A stretch of 64,000 nucleotides of DNA from Actinomadura alba (GCF_014323705.1 NZ_JABVEC010000001.1:1-64000); one strand, 5' to 3'. Shown: positions 32,998-43,211, counted from the first letter of the stretch. Made by a program: numbers and translations. Notes: generated by a model not told the origin, from the sequence alone.

Positions 32998-33016
32998 TAA
33001 GGCCAGGCTAACCTAG
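32998..33016. promoter_or_regulatory. Iron box (IdeR/DmdR1-type operator) of efeOB
   Basis: On the minus strand CTAGGTTAGCCTGGCCTTA matches the 19-bp consensus TTAGGTTAGSCTAACCTAA at 15 positions. Located 23-41 bp upstream of efeO. Confidence 0.75.
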
Positions 33017-33055
33017 CCACAGCCGACCTCAATGCGTCAAGCGGGGGCCGTAGGG

Positions 33056-33520
33056 CTACCTGTGGCGGTCGCCACGCTCGTCGTGCAGCCCTATCGTCAG
33101 GTTCCGGGCGACCATCGGCGGCCGGCCGGCGGTGGCCTCCGCCGGATAGGCGGGTGGGGGCGCCTGCTGCGCCGCCGCCTCGTGCTGCCGCCGGGCGGCG
33201 TCCGTGGCGGCCTCGGCCAGCACGGCCGTGCCGTACGCGCACACCTCATGGCCGCCGGAGCCGAGAGGGGTGTTGTCGAACCGCATGCCGACCACGGCGT
33301 TGGCGCCGCGGCGGCGCGCCTCCTCGCCGAGCCGGTCCATGGCCTCGCGGCGGGCCATCGCCAGCCCGACCGGCTGCTCGCCGGTCACCCGGAACGTGCC
33401 GCTGCTCTGCCCCGAGGAACGACCCTGGTCGGCCTGGACCGAGACCCCGAAAACCTCGCCGTAGACCGACCGGATCTCGCATCCGGGCAGCCCGTCAGTC
33501 GTCACGATCAACATGGCCAT
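33056..33520 (-). CDS. YbjQ family heavy-metal-binding-domain protein
   Basis: 154-aa protein with the YbjQ domain (MLIVTTDGLPGCEIRSVYGE at the start; RREAMDRLGEEARRRGANAVVGMRFDN; VCAYGTAVLAE) and a Pro/Ala-rich C-terminal tail. YbjQ proteins form pentameric rings; the function is unclear. No ribosome-binding site precedes ATG 33520 or ATG 33514, so the transcript may be leaderless. Confidence 0.85.
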   Translation of the reverse strand: MAMLIVTTDGLPGCEIRSVYGEVFGVSVQADQGRSSGQSSGTFRVTGEQPVGLAMARREAMDRLGEEARRRGANAVVGMRFDNTPLGSGGHEVCAYGTAVLAEAATDAARRQHEAAAQQAPPPAYPAEATAGRPPMVARNLTIGLHDERGDRHR

Positions 33521-33575
33521 ACGGTAGACGACGCGGCACACCCGTCGCCCAGGTTACGAACCGGAGGGCGGCGCC

Positions 33576-33619
33576 CGCCGTGATCCCGCGCGCCGACAGG
33601 CGTCCACGGGATCACGGCG
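33576..33619 (-). terminator. Terminator of the dnaG-sigma operon
   Basis: Perfect 13-bp inverted repeat CGCCGTGATCCCG (33576-33588) / CGGGATCACGGCG (33607-33619) with an 18-nt loop, starting 8 bp after the sigma factor stop. Confidence 0.7.
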
Positions 33620-33627
33620 AACACGGG

Positions 33628-34803
<1,176 letters not shown>

Positions 34804-34842
34804 GGTGGGCCTGGATCACAGTCCCAATTTCGCCGTTCCGCT

Positions 34843-36738
34843 TTACAGGGAACCGATCGCGCGCTCTCCGAGGCCACGTCTCTGCTGCTCAAGTGCAACA
34901 AGATCACCAAAGAGGCGGTTGTAGTCTTCCTGGTTCTCGACCGGATTCAGCCGTCCCAGTTTAGACTTCAGCTGCCCTATCTCCCTGCTGAGCTGGCGTT
35001 CTTGAATTCGGGCCAGCAATTCAGCCGCATATCGGTCATCTGAATCCGCGGACGAGCGTGACTGCTCGACGGCGAGCTGGGTGATCAGGCCTCTGACCTC
35101 GTCATCGGGGGCCGCCTCGCGCAGCCGGGCCGCCCACTCGGCACCGCCCGCCGCGGACCCGACCCCTCCGGCGGCGGCGATGACGTCCCGTACGGCGGCG
35201 TGCGCCGGTGCCACGAACGCCTCGGCCGGCAGCGCGTCGAACGCCGGGCCCAGCATGGCCGGCCGCTGCACCGCGAGCTTGAGGGTCTCGCGCTCGCGTT
35301 GTACGTCGGGGTCGCGCGGGTCGTAGGCGGGTCGCTGCGGAGCGGGGGCCTCGGGCGCGCCACCGCGTACGGTGGGCCCGCCGCGGCCGTCGCGGGGGGC
35401 ACCGGCGCGGCGGGCAGCGAGCTCACGGACCCGGCCGAGCACGAACTCCTCGTTCATGATGCCGAGCCAGCGGTCGAGGTTGACCGCGTACATCTGCCGC
35501 AGCGCACGGTCCTTGATGCCCGCGACGACGGGCGCCGCCGCGTCGAGAGCGGCCAGCCGTCCCTCGGCGGTCTCGACGTTGTGCCGCCCGATCTCGGTGC
35601 GGATGAAGAACTCGAACAGCGGAGTGCACGACGCTATGAGATCGCGAACCGCCGCGTCGCCGTGCTTGACCCGCAGGTCGCAGGGGTCGAGCCCGTCCGG
35701 CTGGACGGCGACGAACGTGCGGGTGGCGAACTTCTGGTCGTTCTCGAAGGCCCGGAGCGCGGCCTTCTGGCCGGCCGAGTCGCCGTCGAACGTGAAGATC
35801 ACACCGCCTTCGAAGGTGTCGCGGTCCATCAGCAGCCGACGCAGGATCTTGATGTGCTCGTCACCGAAGGAGGTGCCGCAGGTGGCGATCGCCGTGCCGA
35901 CCCCGGAGAGGTGGCAGGCCATCACGTCGGTGTAGCCCTCGACCACCACGGCCTGCCCGCTGCGCGCGATCTCTTTCTTGGCGAGGTCGACGCCGTACAG
36001 CACCGAGCTCTTGTGGTAGATCGGCGACTCTGGGGTGTTGAGGTACTTCGGTCCGTCGTCGTCCTCGTGCAGCCTGCGGGCGCCGAATCCGATCACGTCG
36101 CCGCTCAGGTCGCGGATCGGCCAGGTCAGCCGGCCGCGGAAGCGGTCCATGGGGCCTCTGCGACCCTCTTTGGCCAGGCCTCCAGCGATCATCTCCCGGT
36201 CGGAGAACCCCCGGCCGCGCAGATGCCGGACGAGCGCCTCCCACTCCCTCGGCGCGTAGCCGACGCCGAAGCGCTCGGCGTCGGCGCGCTCGAAACCGCG
36301 CTCGGCGAGGAACCGGCGGCCGATGCCGCCGTCCTGGCCGTACAGCTGGTCGGCGTAGAACTCCGCCGCCGCCTTGTGTGCCTCGACCAGCCGGGCGCGC
36401 TGCCCCTGCTCCTTGCGCGGGGTGTAGCCGCCCTCCTCGTACTGCAACTGCACGCCGGCCTTGGCGGCCAGCCGCTCGATCGCCTCGGCGAACGACAGGT
36501 GCTCGATCTTCTGCAGGAAGGAGACGGCGTCACCGCCCTCGCCGCAGCCGAAGCAGTAGTAGAGGTTCTTCGAGGGGGTGACGTTGAACGACGGCGACTT
36601 CTCGTCGTGGAACGGGCACAGGCCCTTCAGGTTGCCGCCGCCGGCGTTGCGAAGCTGGAGGTACTCCCCCACGACAGCGTCGATCGGCGACCGCTCCCGT
36701 ACAAGTGCGATGTCCTCATCGCGGATCCGGCCTGCCAT
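34843..36738 (-). CDS. dnaG: DNA primase
   Basis: 631-aa primase for Okazaki fragment priming. Domain order is normal: CHC2 zinc finger (CPFHDEKSPSF ... YYCFGCGEGGD, about residues 41-68), catalytic TOPRIM core with VVVEGYTDVMACH and FTFDGDSAGQKAALRAF, and a C-terminal DnaB-interaction domain that includes a Pro/Ala/Arg-rich linker. ATG 36738. Upstream of and probably co-transcribed with the sigma factor gene. Confidence 0.97.
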   Translation of the reverse strand: MAGRIRDEDIALVRERSPIDAVVGEYLQLRNAGGGNLKGLCPFHDEKSPSFNVTPSKNLYYCFGCGEGGDAVSFLQKIEHLSFAEAIERLAAKAGVQLQYEEGGYTPRKEQGQRARLVEAHKAAAEFYADQLYGQDGGIGRRFLAERGFERADAERFGVGYAPREWEALVRHLRGRGFSDREMIAGGLAKEGRRGPMDRFRGRLTWPIRDLSGDVIGFGARRLHEDDDGPKYLNTPESPIYHKSSVLYGVDLAKKEIARSGQAVVVEGYTDVMACHLSGVGTAIATCGTSFGDEHIKILRRLLMDRDTFEGGVIFTFDGDSAGQKAALRAFENDQKFATRTFVAVQPDGLDPCDLRVKHGDAAVRDLIASCTPLFEFFIRTEIGRHNVETAEGRLAALDAAAPVVAGIKDRALRQMYAVNLDRWLGIMNEEFVLGRVRELAARRAGAPRDGRGGPTVRGGAPEAPAPQRPAYDPRDPDVQRERETLKLAVQRPAMLGPAFDALPAEAFVAPAHAAVRDVIAAAGGVGSAAGGAEWAARLREAAPDDEVRGLITQLAVEQSRSSADSDDRYAAELLARIQERQLSREIGQLKSKLGRLNPVENQEDYNRLFGDLVALEQQRRGLGERAIGSL

Positions 36739-36880
36739 GTCGACCGAGTCTAGTGGCGGGCGCCACGGCGGATCGCATCCCGGGCCGAACCCGTACGAGC
36801 CCGGAGACCCGCCGGCACCACCGTAACCTTCATTTCAGCTTTGCTGGTGTCGATCGGCCCGGAACGCTACCGTAACCACC

Positions 36881-37489
36881 ATGCAGACTTCACTGGTGTG
36901 GATGAAGCCGGAGGGCGCCGAGATCGCCGAGATCGAGCTGTCCGGCACCGTGCTGTCGGCCGCCGGGACGGCGATCGGCACCGACCCGCTGCCGTACCGG
37001 CTGGACTACGAGTTGACGACCGGCGAGGACTACGTCACGTCCCGGCTGCTCGTTCAGGCCGGCGGCGTCGACCCGGCGACGGGTCCGTGGCGGCGGACGC
37101 TCGAGCTGACCCAGGCCCCGCGCGGCGTGTGGACCGTGCATGCCAAGGCCGAGGGCCATGTCGCGCTGCCGCCGCCGGGCGGGGACGCCGACGTGCTCGA
37201 GGGCGCGCTGGACTGCGACCTCGGCCTGTCCCCCCTCACCAACACGATGCCGGTCCTGCGGCACCGGCTGCTGGACGGGCCCGGCCCGGACACAGGCGGC
37301 GTCGACTTCCTGATGGCCTGGGTGTCCGTGCCGGACCTCGTCGTGACACCGTCGCCGCAGACCTACCGGCACGTACGACGGGATCCGCACCCGGTGGTCA
37401 ACTTCTCCGACGGCGACTTCACCGCCGACATCGTCTTCGACCGGGACGGCTTCATCCTCGACTACCCGGAGATCGGCCGCCGGGCCTGA
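36881..37489 (+). CDS. Putative glycolipid-binding domain protein
   Basis: 202-aa protein of the Glycolipid_bind (PF06475) family: beta-rich with YRLDYELTTGEDYVTSRLLV, GVWTVHAKAEGHVALP, DCDLGLSPLTNTMPVLRH and FDRDGFILDYPEIGRRA. Structural homologues bind lipids or glycolipids in a beta-barrel. Divergent from dnaG across a 142-bp gap in which ACCGTAACC occurs twice (36820-36828 and 36869-36877). Stand-alone gene. Confidence 0.8.
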   Translation: MQTSLVWMKPEGAEIAEIELSGTVLSAAGTAIGTDPLPYRLDYELTTGEDYVTSRLLVQAGGVDPATGPWRRTLELTQAPRGVWTVHAKAEGHVALPPPGGDADVLEGALDCDLGLSPLTNTMPVLRHRLLDGPGPDTGGVDFLMAWVSVPDLVVTPSPQTYRHVRRDPHPVVNFSDGDFTADIVFDRDGFILDYPEIGRRA

Positions 37490-37585
37490 CCCCGGGGAAT
37501 CGAGGGATCAGCGGGCGCGGAACCGGCCGAAGAGGCGGTAACGGCTCGATGGCCCGCCGGAACGCCCGGTCGTCGTTCGGCGTTC

Positions 37586-38221
37586 TCAGCTGGGCCAAGC
37601 CGCGACCACCTCCACTTCGACCAGCCAGCCCGCCACGGGGAGATTCTCGATCTCCAAGGTCACCCGAGAGGGGCGGGACGGGTTCACGTACATCGGCCGC
37701 GCCGGGGCCGCGCTGCCGAGCGGGACGTCGACCGGCCGGCCGGTGGTGAGGTCGGTGTTGGCGAAGAACTGCCGGTACGCCCGGTTCCAGCCGACGAAGT
37801 CGGCGGTCGCCGCCCCAGGGGGTTCGCTCAGGTACGCGCGCATGGAGATGACGTCACTCGGTCCGAGCCCGACCGCGGACAGATTCTCCTTGATCTGCTT
37901 GAGTACGTTGATCGCTTGAGCCTCGGTGATCGTCACGCCGGGAGGCAACGTGCCGCCGGGGAAGTCGATGTAGCGTTCCGGCGACCCGGCGGGAGCGGCG
38001 ACGTTCACCGCCGCGGGGCCGAGACCGCTCGCGGTGTAGGTGGTCACCTTGGAACCGACCGCGACGCCGTTGGCGATGGCCGGGTTGCTCTGCCCGGTCG
38101 GCAGGACCGCCTTGACCTGGTCGTGCCGGGGCGGCTGGAAGCCCGGACCGGCCGCGGCCGTCCCGACGGCGCCCACGAGCGCTGCGCCGCACACCGCCGC
38201 GATGATGGTGGTCTTACGCAT
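37586..38221 (-). CDS. Exported RidA family protein
   Basis: 211-aa RidA/YjgF-like protein, unusual in having a cleavable signal peptide (TTIIAAVCGAALVGAVGTAAA). RidA-fold features include FPGGTLPPGVTITEAQAINV, LKQIKENLSAVGLGPSDVIS and RVTLEIENLPVAGWLVEVEV; the Arg that binds the carboxylate of the imine substrate is probably Arg in SRPSRVTLE. RidA proteins hydrolyse enamines and imines. It starts 3 bp after the stop of the amine oxidase gene, with an AAGGGA site inside that gene. It probably clears the imine released by the oxidase outside the cell. Confidence 0.82.
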   Translation of the reverse strand: MRKTTIIAAVCGAALVGAVGTAAAGPGFQPPRHDQVKAVLPTGQSNPAIANGVAVGSKVTTYTASGLGPAAVNVAAPAGSPERYIDFPGGTLPPGVTITEAQAINVLKQIKENLSAVGLGPSDVISMRAYLSEPPGAATADFVGWNRAYRQFFANTDLTTGRPVDVPLGSAAPARPMYVNPSRPSRVTLEIENLPVAGWLVEVEVVAAWPS

Positions 38222-38224
38222 CTG

Positions 38225-39832
38225 TCATCCCTTCAGGACACGCTGGTGCAGGTCGGTGACGACCTTGCGGGCCGATTCGAACGCGCCGTGCTGCCAGGCG
38301 ATCTCGTAGCTGAGCCAGTCGCCGCTGAAGTGGACCCGGCCCTGCGGTTCGTTGAGCAACTTGTACGCGGCGCCTCGGGAGGGCCAGCTGATCCACGCGC
38401 CCTCGATGTGCCGCTGCCGGGTCCACGCGATGGAGGCGGACGCGACGACGTCCCTGCGGTACCGGTCGCCGTGGATCTTCGCTCCCTGGTCGAGCGCGCG
38501 CCTCAGCCGGTCCGCGTGCGACAGCCCGGCGTAGGCGTCGGCGTTCGCGCCGAAGTTGTAGTAGCCGACGACCAGCCCGCGCCGGCCGTGGTAACCGTGT
38601 GACGGATACCAGATCGTGGCCAGGTCCAGATCGGTGTTGGTGATGCCGCCGTAGATCTGCTCCTCGTTCTCCCACCACCGGTTGCCGTACTCCAGGCCGA
38701 TCTTCCCGGAGGAGGCGGGCACGGGCGTGCGGAGCGCCGCCTGCACGTCGGCGCCGAGGTTGTGCGGAATCCTGGCGAGGATGTGCGGCGGCAGCGAGGC
38801 GATGCAGTAGTCGGCCTTGACCACCGTGGTACGGCCGTCGCGGGTGTACTCGACCTCCACGCCGTCCTGGAGGGCGGTGATCCTGGTGACCATCGCACCC
38901 GTGCGGATGGTGCCATGGCCGATCGCCTTCGCCAGCGCCCGCGGGATCGCGTCCATACCGCCCACCGGCTGGAACATCAGCATCGCCTGGCTGTAGCCGA
39001 ACTCGAAGGAGAAGCTCCGGCCCACACCGCTGGCGAACACCTCCGACAGCGACGGCACGGGGCCCAGCTGGGTGCCCGCGACATCGCCGGCGCCCGGGTC
39101 GACGGTGAAGCCGCGCCGGTCCGTCCCCTTGTAGGCGAACCCGTCGGCCCTGCCGCCGATCGCCCCGAAGCCGGACAGGAAGGACAGCAGCCGTTCCTTG
39201 TCCGTGGCGGTGAGCCGCTGGTCGAGAGCGCCCGCGTCGGTCGCCTTCGCGAGCAGCTCGGAGATGTACCCGTGGACGTCCGCCTTCGCCGTCCGCCAGC
39301 GGACCGGCGCCTTCATGCCCGCCGACTCGTTGTAGATGTAGGCCTGGGCGTTGGAGTTGGTGAAGACCTCCAGCGGAACACCGAGCTCACGGCAGTAGTC
39401 CATGGTGGTCATCCACTGCGCGATGCGCGCCGGGCCCGCGTTGAAGTACACGTCGTCGCTGAAACGAACCGACTGGGTGGTCCCGTTCATCTCGGTCAGC
39501 CGATCACCACCGCGCAGCGTGCGGTTCCGGCCGCCCACCCGATCCTGCGCCTCGAGCACGGTGCAGTCGTAACCGGCCTTGCCCAGCTCATAGGCCGCGG
39601 CCAGTCCCGCGACGCCCGCACCGAGGATCACGACCTTCGCGGCGGCGCGCCCCCTCAGCCGGAAGTCGGACGGTTGAAGCGGTTGAAACGGCACGCGGGT
39701 CGCCGCCTCGGCGCTGGGCGCGAGCCCGAGCGCCCCCATCGTCGCGAACATGGCCCCGGCGCCACCGGTCGCCCCGACCCGCGTCAGGAAACCGCGCCGG
39801 CTGTAGCCCTCAGACTCTGCCGTTCTCGGCAA
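38225..39832 (-). CDS. Tat-exported flavin amine oxidase (L-amino-acid/monoamine oxidase type)
   Basis: 535-aa FAD enzyme. Twin-arginine signal SRRGFLTRVGATGG (about residues 11-24), dinucleotide fold VVILGAGVAGLAAAYELGKA followed by VLEAQDRVGGRN, and the C-terminal FAD-contact block GRVHFSGDWLSYEIAWQHGAFESA. It oxidises an amine or L-amino acid to the imine with H2O2 release; substrate unknown. TTG 39832 is the start, supported by a strong GGAGGTG seven bases upstream. Operon with the exported RidA protein. Confidence 0.87.
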   Translation of the reverse strand: MPRTAESEGYSRRGFLTRVGATGGAGAMFATMGALGLAPSAEAATRVPFQPLQPSDFRLRGRAAAKVVILGAGVAGLAAAYELGKAGYDCTVLEAQDRVGGRNRTLRGGDRLTEMNGTTQSVRFSDDVYFNAGPARIAQWMTTMDYCRELGVPLEVFTNSNAQAYIYNESAGMKAPVRWRTAKADVHGYISELLAKATDAGALDQRLTATDKERLLSFLSGFGAIGGRADGFAYKGTDRRGFTVDPGAGDVAGTQLGPVPSLSEVFASGVGRSFSFEFGYSQAMLMFQPVGGMDAIPRALAKAIGHGTIRTGAMVTRITALQDGVEVEYTRDGRTTVVKADYCIASLPPHILARIPHNLGADVQAALRTPVPASSGKIGLEYGNRWWENEEQIYGGITNTDLDLATIWYPSHGYHGRRGLVVGYYNFGANADAYAGLSHADRLRRALDQGAKIHGDRYRRDVVASASIAWTRQRHIEGAWISWPSRGAAYKLLNEPQGRVHFSGDWLSYEIAWQHGAFESARKVVTDLHQRVLKG

Positions 39833-39964
39833 GGCACACCTCCAAGATCTCGGGCAGAGTCTTTGATCACCTCATTTCCGACTTGTTCCTATTCCGTACG
39901 GTTTGCGTTTCATTGGGACACAACGAGTTTCTGGGCGATTTCCCGACAATCCCGACTGAAAATG

Positions 39965-40543
39965 TCAGATCGCGGCGGGGCGGCGGCCGACCAGCCCGAG
40001 CAGGCGGTCGAGAGCAGGAGAGTCCCCGGGGATCTCGACCACTGGGCCGAAGGCCCGCCTCGGCCGGTCGGCGTCGCGCCCATCGGGGATGAAGGCGGCC
40101 ACCACCAGCGCATGCTCGACGAGATCCGCGCCGGGGGTGTACGAGACGCCGATCGATTGGGCGATGTCCCAGCCGTGCACAACGCAGTCCAGCATGTGCA
40201 TGCTGAGCGCGCTCTTGCCGGAGAAGCGCCCGAACTCCCTGATCTCCAGCTCGCGGTCGAGTACCGCGTCGTCGGCGAAGGCCTTGGCCATGTGCTCCGC
40301 CGAATCCAGGTAGGCGGCGTACGGGTCATCGCCTGGCTCGCCCCTGTTCCAGGCGCCGAGGTCGCCGGTCACTCCGGACGCCGCGGCGGCGAAGCCGAGG
40401 TTCTCGCTCACCTGATGCCGGATCAGCCCGTACAGCGTCCAGTCCGCGCACGGGGTGGGCAGATGGAGCCGGTCGGCCTCTACTTGGGCGATGACCTCGC
40501 CCAGCGTGTCGACGGCCCGGCGGTCGAGTTCTCTGATGTCCAT
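39965..40543 (-). CDS. TIGR03086 family metal-binding protein (DinB/MDMPI-like)
   Basis: 192-aa four-helix-bundle protein of the mycothiol-dependent maleylpyruvate isomerase-like superfamily. ADRLHLPTPCADWTLYGLIRHQV contains the typical first metal His, and MHMLDCVVHGWDIAQSIG carries the H-x-W-D motif. Such proteins are putative mycothiol-dependent enzymes. ATG 40543. Divergent from the MocR regulator across an 81-bp gap, hence a possible target of it. Confidence 0.85.
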   Translation of the reverse strand: MDIRELDRRAVDTLGEVIAQVEADRLHLPTPCADWTLYGLIRHQVSENLGFAAAASGVTGDLGAWNRGEPGDDPYAAYLDSAEHMAKAFADDAVLDRELEIREFGRFSGKSALSMHMLDCVVHGWDIAQSIGVSYTPGADLVEHALVVAAFIPDGRDADRPRRAFGPVVEIPGDSPALDRLLGLVGRRPAAI

Positions 40544-40624
40544 GTGGTCGACGCTAGGAGGGGCAGAGGCTCCGGAGAAGGACCGAAATCAGCGAATCGC
40601 ACTGGTCCGATCTAGGGTCGGGGC

Positions 40625-42049
40625 GTGGACTTTCATGTGACGCTCAGCGGCCGGGGCGACCTGGGCGGGCAGATCTATCGCCAGCTCAGAGCCGCCGTGC
40701 TGGACGGGCGGCTGCGGCCGGGCGAGGCGCTGCCGCCGACCAGGGAACTGGCCCGCCGTCTCGAGGTCTCCCGCAACACGGTGACCGGGGCGTACGACCG
40801 CCTGGTGGCCGAGGGGTTCGCCGACAGCCGGATCGGCGCGGGCACCTTCGCGCGGCTGGGCGATCCGGGTCGCGGCGGTCGGCGAGGCGCGCCCGTGGGA
40901 GGGGCCGTGCGGCCGAGAGCGCTCTGGGCGGGGGCGACGGTGCCCACCGTGCGGTTCCTCGACGACGCCCCCGAGTACGATCTGCGAGCCGGGCTGCCCG
41001 ACGTACGGCTCTTCCCGTACGAGGCATGGCGGAGGTTGACCACCCGCGAGCTGCGGGCGGCGGCGATGGGCACGGGGATGCACGGCGATCCCGCGGGGCA
41101 CGCGGGCCTGCGCGCCGCGATCGCCAGGCATGTCGGCCTGTCCCGAGCCGTACGGACCGACGCCGACGACGTGTTCGTCTGCCAGGGGGTGCAGCAGGCG
41201 CTCGACCTGATCGGCCGGGTGCTGGTGGAGCCCGGGGACCGGGTGGCGGTCGAGGAGCCCGGGTATCCCCCGGCCCGCGAACTCTTCCGGTCCATGGGAG
41301 CCGACGTCGTGGGCGTGCCGGTCGACGGGGACGGGCTGCGGGTGGACGCCCTGCCCGACGACGCGAAGGTCCTGTACGTCACGCCGTCGCACCAGTTCCC
41401 GCTGGGCATGCCCATGACGCTGGAGCGGCGGCTCGCGCTGCTCGACTGGGTGCGCCACCGCGACGCCGTGGTCATCGAGGACGACTACGACACCGAGTTC
41501 CGGTACGGCGGGCGGCCGATCGAGCCACTGCAGAGCCTCGATGACACGGGACGGGTTCTCTACGTCGGTACCTTCTCCAAGGTCATGTTCCCGGCACTGC
41601 GGCTCGGCTTCGTGGTGGCACCCGCCTCACTGCACGCGGCCCTGCGGGCGGCCAAGTACGTCAGCGACTGGCACTCCAGCACCCCGACGCAGGCGGCTCT
41701 GGCCGCCTTCATCGACGAGGGGCTGCTGGCCAGGCACATCAGGAGGATGCGGCGCGAGTACCAGGCCAGGCACCAGCGCATCGCCGGACTGCTGACCCGC
41801 GATTTCGCCGGGGTCCTCACGTCAGTGCCTGCGGAGGCCGGGCTGCACCTGAGCGCCTGGGCGGCGGCCGGGGTCGACGTGCGCGAGACCGTACGGACGG
41901 CCCGCGCCGCCGGCGTGGGCCTGTATCCGCTGTCGCGGTTCCGAACGGCCGACGGGCCCGATGGCCTCGTCTTCGGCTACGGCGCCATCCCCCTGCAGCG
42001 GATCGACGAGGCCCTCCACCGTCTCCGCGCCGCCGTCGCCTTCGCGTGA
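40625..42049 (+). CDS. MocR/PdxR-type GntR-aminotransferase regulator
   Basis: 474-aa fusion. N-terminal GntR winged helix at about 10-75 (LPPTRELARRLEVSRNTVTG), then a fold-type-I aminotransferase domain with PLP-binding elements: VEEPGYPPARELF, DALPDDAKVLYVTPSHQFPLG, EDDYDTEF and the Schiff-base Lys in VLYVGTFSKVMFPALRLGF. Such regulators sense PLP or amino compounds. GTG 40625. Neighbours on both sides (TIGR03086 gene and the small protein at 42124) are candidate targets. Confidence 0.93.
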   Translation: MDFHVTLSGRGDLGGQIYRQLRAAVLDGRLRPGEALPPTRELARRLEVSRNTVTGAYDRLVAEGFADSRIGAGTFARLGDPGRGGRRGAPVGGAVRPRALWAGATVPTVRFLDDAPEYDLRAGLPDVRLFPYEAWRRLTTRELRAAAMGTGMHGDPAGHAGLRAAIARHVGLSRAVRTDADDVFVCQGVQQALDLIGRVLVEPGDRVAVEEPGYPPARELFRSMGADVVGVPVDGDGLRVDALPDDAKVLYVTPSHQFPLGMPMTLERRLALLDWVRHRDAVVIEDDYDTEFRYGGRPIEPLQSLDDTGRVLYVGTFSKVMFPALRLGFVVAPASLHAALRAAKYVSDWHSSTPTQAALAAFIDEGLLARHIRRMRREYQARHQRIAGLLTRDFAGVLTSVPAEAGLHLSAWAAAGVDVRETVRTARAAGVGLYPLSRFRTADGPDGLVFGYGAIPLQRIDEALHRLRAAVAFA

Positions 42050-42123
42050 CCGGATCGGCTCCATGGAGTTCGGCGTCATTGGCACTTCCGATGGGCCGCT
42101 CACGCTCCGTACGGTCTTGCTCC

Positions 42124-42528
42124 ATGGACATGTTGCGTTCCCCTTGGAGGGCCGGGCCGGCGGCGCAGGCCGACGGACCAGTGCTGGTCAGCGTCACCGA
42201 CTTCACCGCGAGGAGACTTCTCGATCTGCCGGGGATCGCCCGCGCCGGCTACCGGTTGCGCAGGGACTGGCCGGAGCTGGAGGGCGCGGTCGGCATGTGG
42301 CTGTGGACCAGCCCGCTCGAACGGCGGACGGGCTCGGTGTCGGTATGGACCGACGAGAAGGCACTGCGCGGCTTCGTGAAATCGCCGCTCCACGTGGACA
42401 TCATGCGGAAGTACCGGCGGCGCGGCTCGATCCGCGCGATGACGTGGCCGGCCGAGCGGTCCGACCTCGCCGAGGTGTGGCGGGCGTCCCGGCGCCGCTT
42501 GATGGCGGACACCCGCGTCGAGGCGTGA
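42124..42528 (+). CDS. Small alpha/beta-barrel-like protein of unknown function
   Basis: 134-aa protein. The central part (VLVSVTDFTARRLLDLPGIA; GAVGMWLWTSPLERRTGSVSVWTDEKALRGFVKSPLHV) resembles dimeric alpha/beta-barrel (ABM/DUF3291-like) proteins, which often act as small monooxygenases or ligand binders. The start is uncertain: ATG 42124 and ATG 42130 both lack a ribosome-binding site. TCCATGGA occurs around 42121 and again 61 bp upstream, which might mark an operator. Confidence 0.5.
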   Translation: MDMLRSPWRAGPAAQADGPVLVSVTDFTARRLLDLPGIARAGYRLRRDWPELEGAVGMWLWTSPLERRTGSVSVWTDEKALRGFVKSPLHVDIMRKYRRRGSIRAMTWPAERSDLAEVWRASRRRLMADTRVEA

Positions 42529-42605
42529 CCCGGGCTCATCGCCTCCGCTCGCCGGCGCATCGCGTCACACCCCGCGCTGTGCCGGAGTACGAGGGGCCCG
42601 GCCGT

Positions 42606-43211
42606 TTACGGCATGTCGAGGATCTGGTATTTGATCGGGACGACTCCCGAGCCGATGGCGCGGATCGCCGCCATCGCCGCCCTGGACAGATCCAGGCAGC
42701 GCCCCCGGACGTAGGGACCTCGGTCGTTGATGCGCACGGTCGCGGACTCGCCGTTGACCTTGTTGATCACCCGGACCTTGGAGCCGAACGGCAGGGTCCG
42801 GTGCGCGGCCGTCAGCGCATCGGGGTCGAAGGCCTCACCGCTCGCCGTCCGCCGCCCATGACCGTAGTACGACGCCGCACATGCGCCCGTGCCGAGAACC
42901 TTGCGGGCGGGCGCCTTCTTACGCTCCGTCTTCGGCTCGGGTTCGGTGGCCTCGGCTCCAGGCGCTCCCGGCGTGGGCGAAGCCGTGGGGGACGGTGTGG
43001 GGAGCGGCGTACCGGCGTCTCCACGAGAGGCCCTGTCCGGCCTGCGGGCGGCCAGGTCGGCCGGCACGCTGTCCGAATGTGCCGTGGGCCGCGCCTTCGC
43101 GGACGCGGTGCAGATGAACGCCCACGCGGTGGCCGCCGCGACGGCGAGGCCCGAGACCACCAGGGTCGTCCGGAGCGGGTTCTTCAGACTGCGCTTGCCA
43201 GAGCCACCCAC
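42606..43211 (-). CDS. RlpA-like double-psi beta-barrel protein
   Basis: 201-aa exported protein: N-terminal membrane segment (TTLVVSGLAVAAATAWAF), a Pro/Ser/Thr/Ala-rich linker with TPLPTPSPTASPTPG, and a C-terminal DPBB domain typical of RlpA and expansin-like proteins (ASYYGHGRRTASGEAFDP; LPFGSKVRVINKVNGESATV; RINDRGPYVRGRCLDLSRAA). RlpA proteins act on peptidoglycan. GTG 43211 with AAGGA seven bases upstream. Its 5' region (43212-43536) is rich in hairpins. Confidence 0.87.
   Translation of the reverse strand: MGGSGKRSLKNPLRTTLVVSGLAVAAATAWAFICTASAKARPTAHSDSVPADLAARRPDRASRGDAGTPLPTPSPTASPTPGAPGAEATEPEPKTERKKAPARKVLGTGACAASYYGHGRRTASGEAFDPDALTAAHRTLPFGSKVRVINKVNGESATVRINDRGPYVRGRCLDLSRAAMAAIRAIGSGVVPIKYQILDMP

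Noticed and set aside
31821-33242. Longer EfeO protein starting at 33242
   Set aside because: The extra 89 residues are Arg/Gly/Ala-rich without domain character and cross the iron box; ATG 32975 begins a proper lipoprotein signal.
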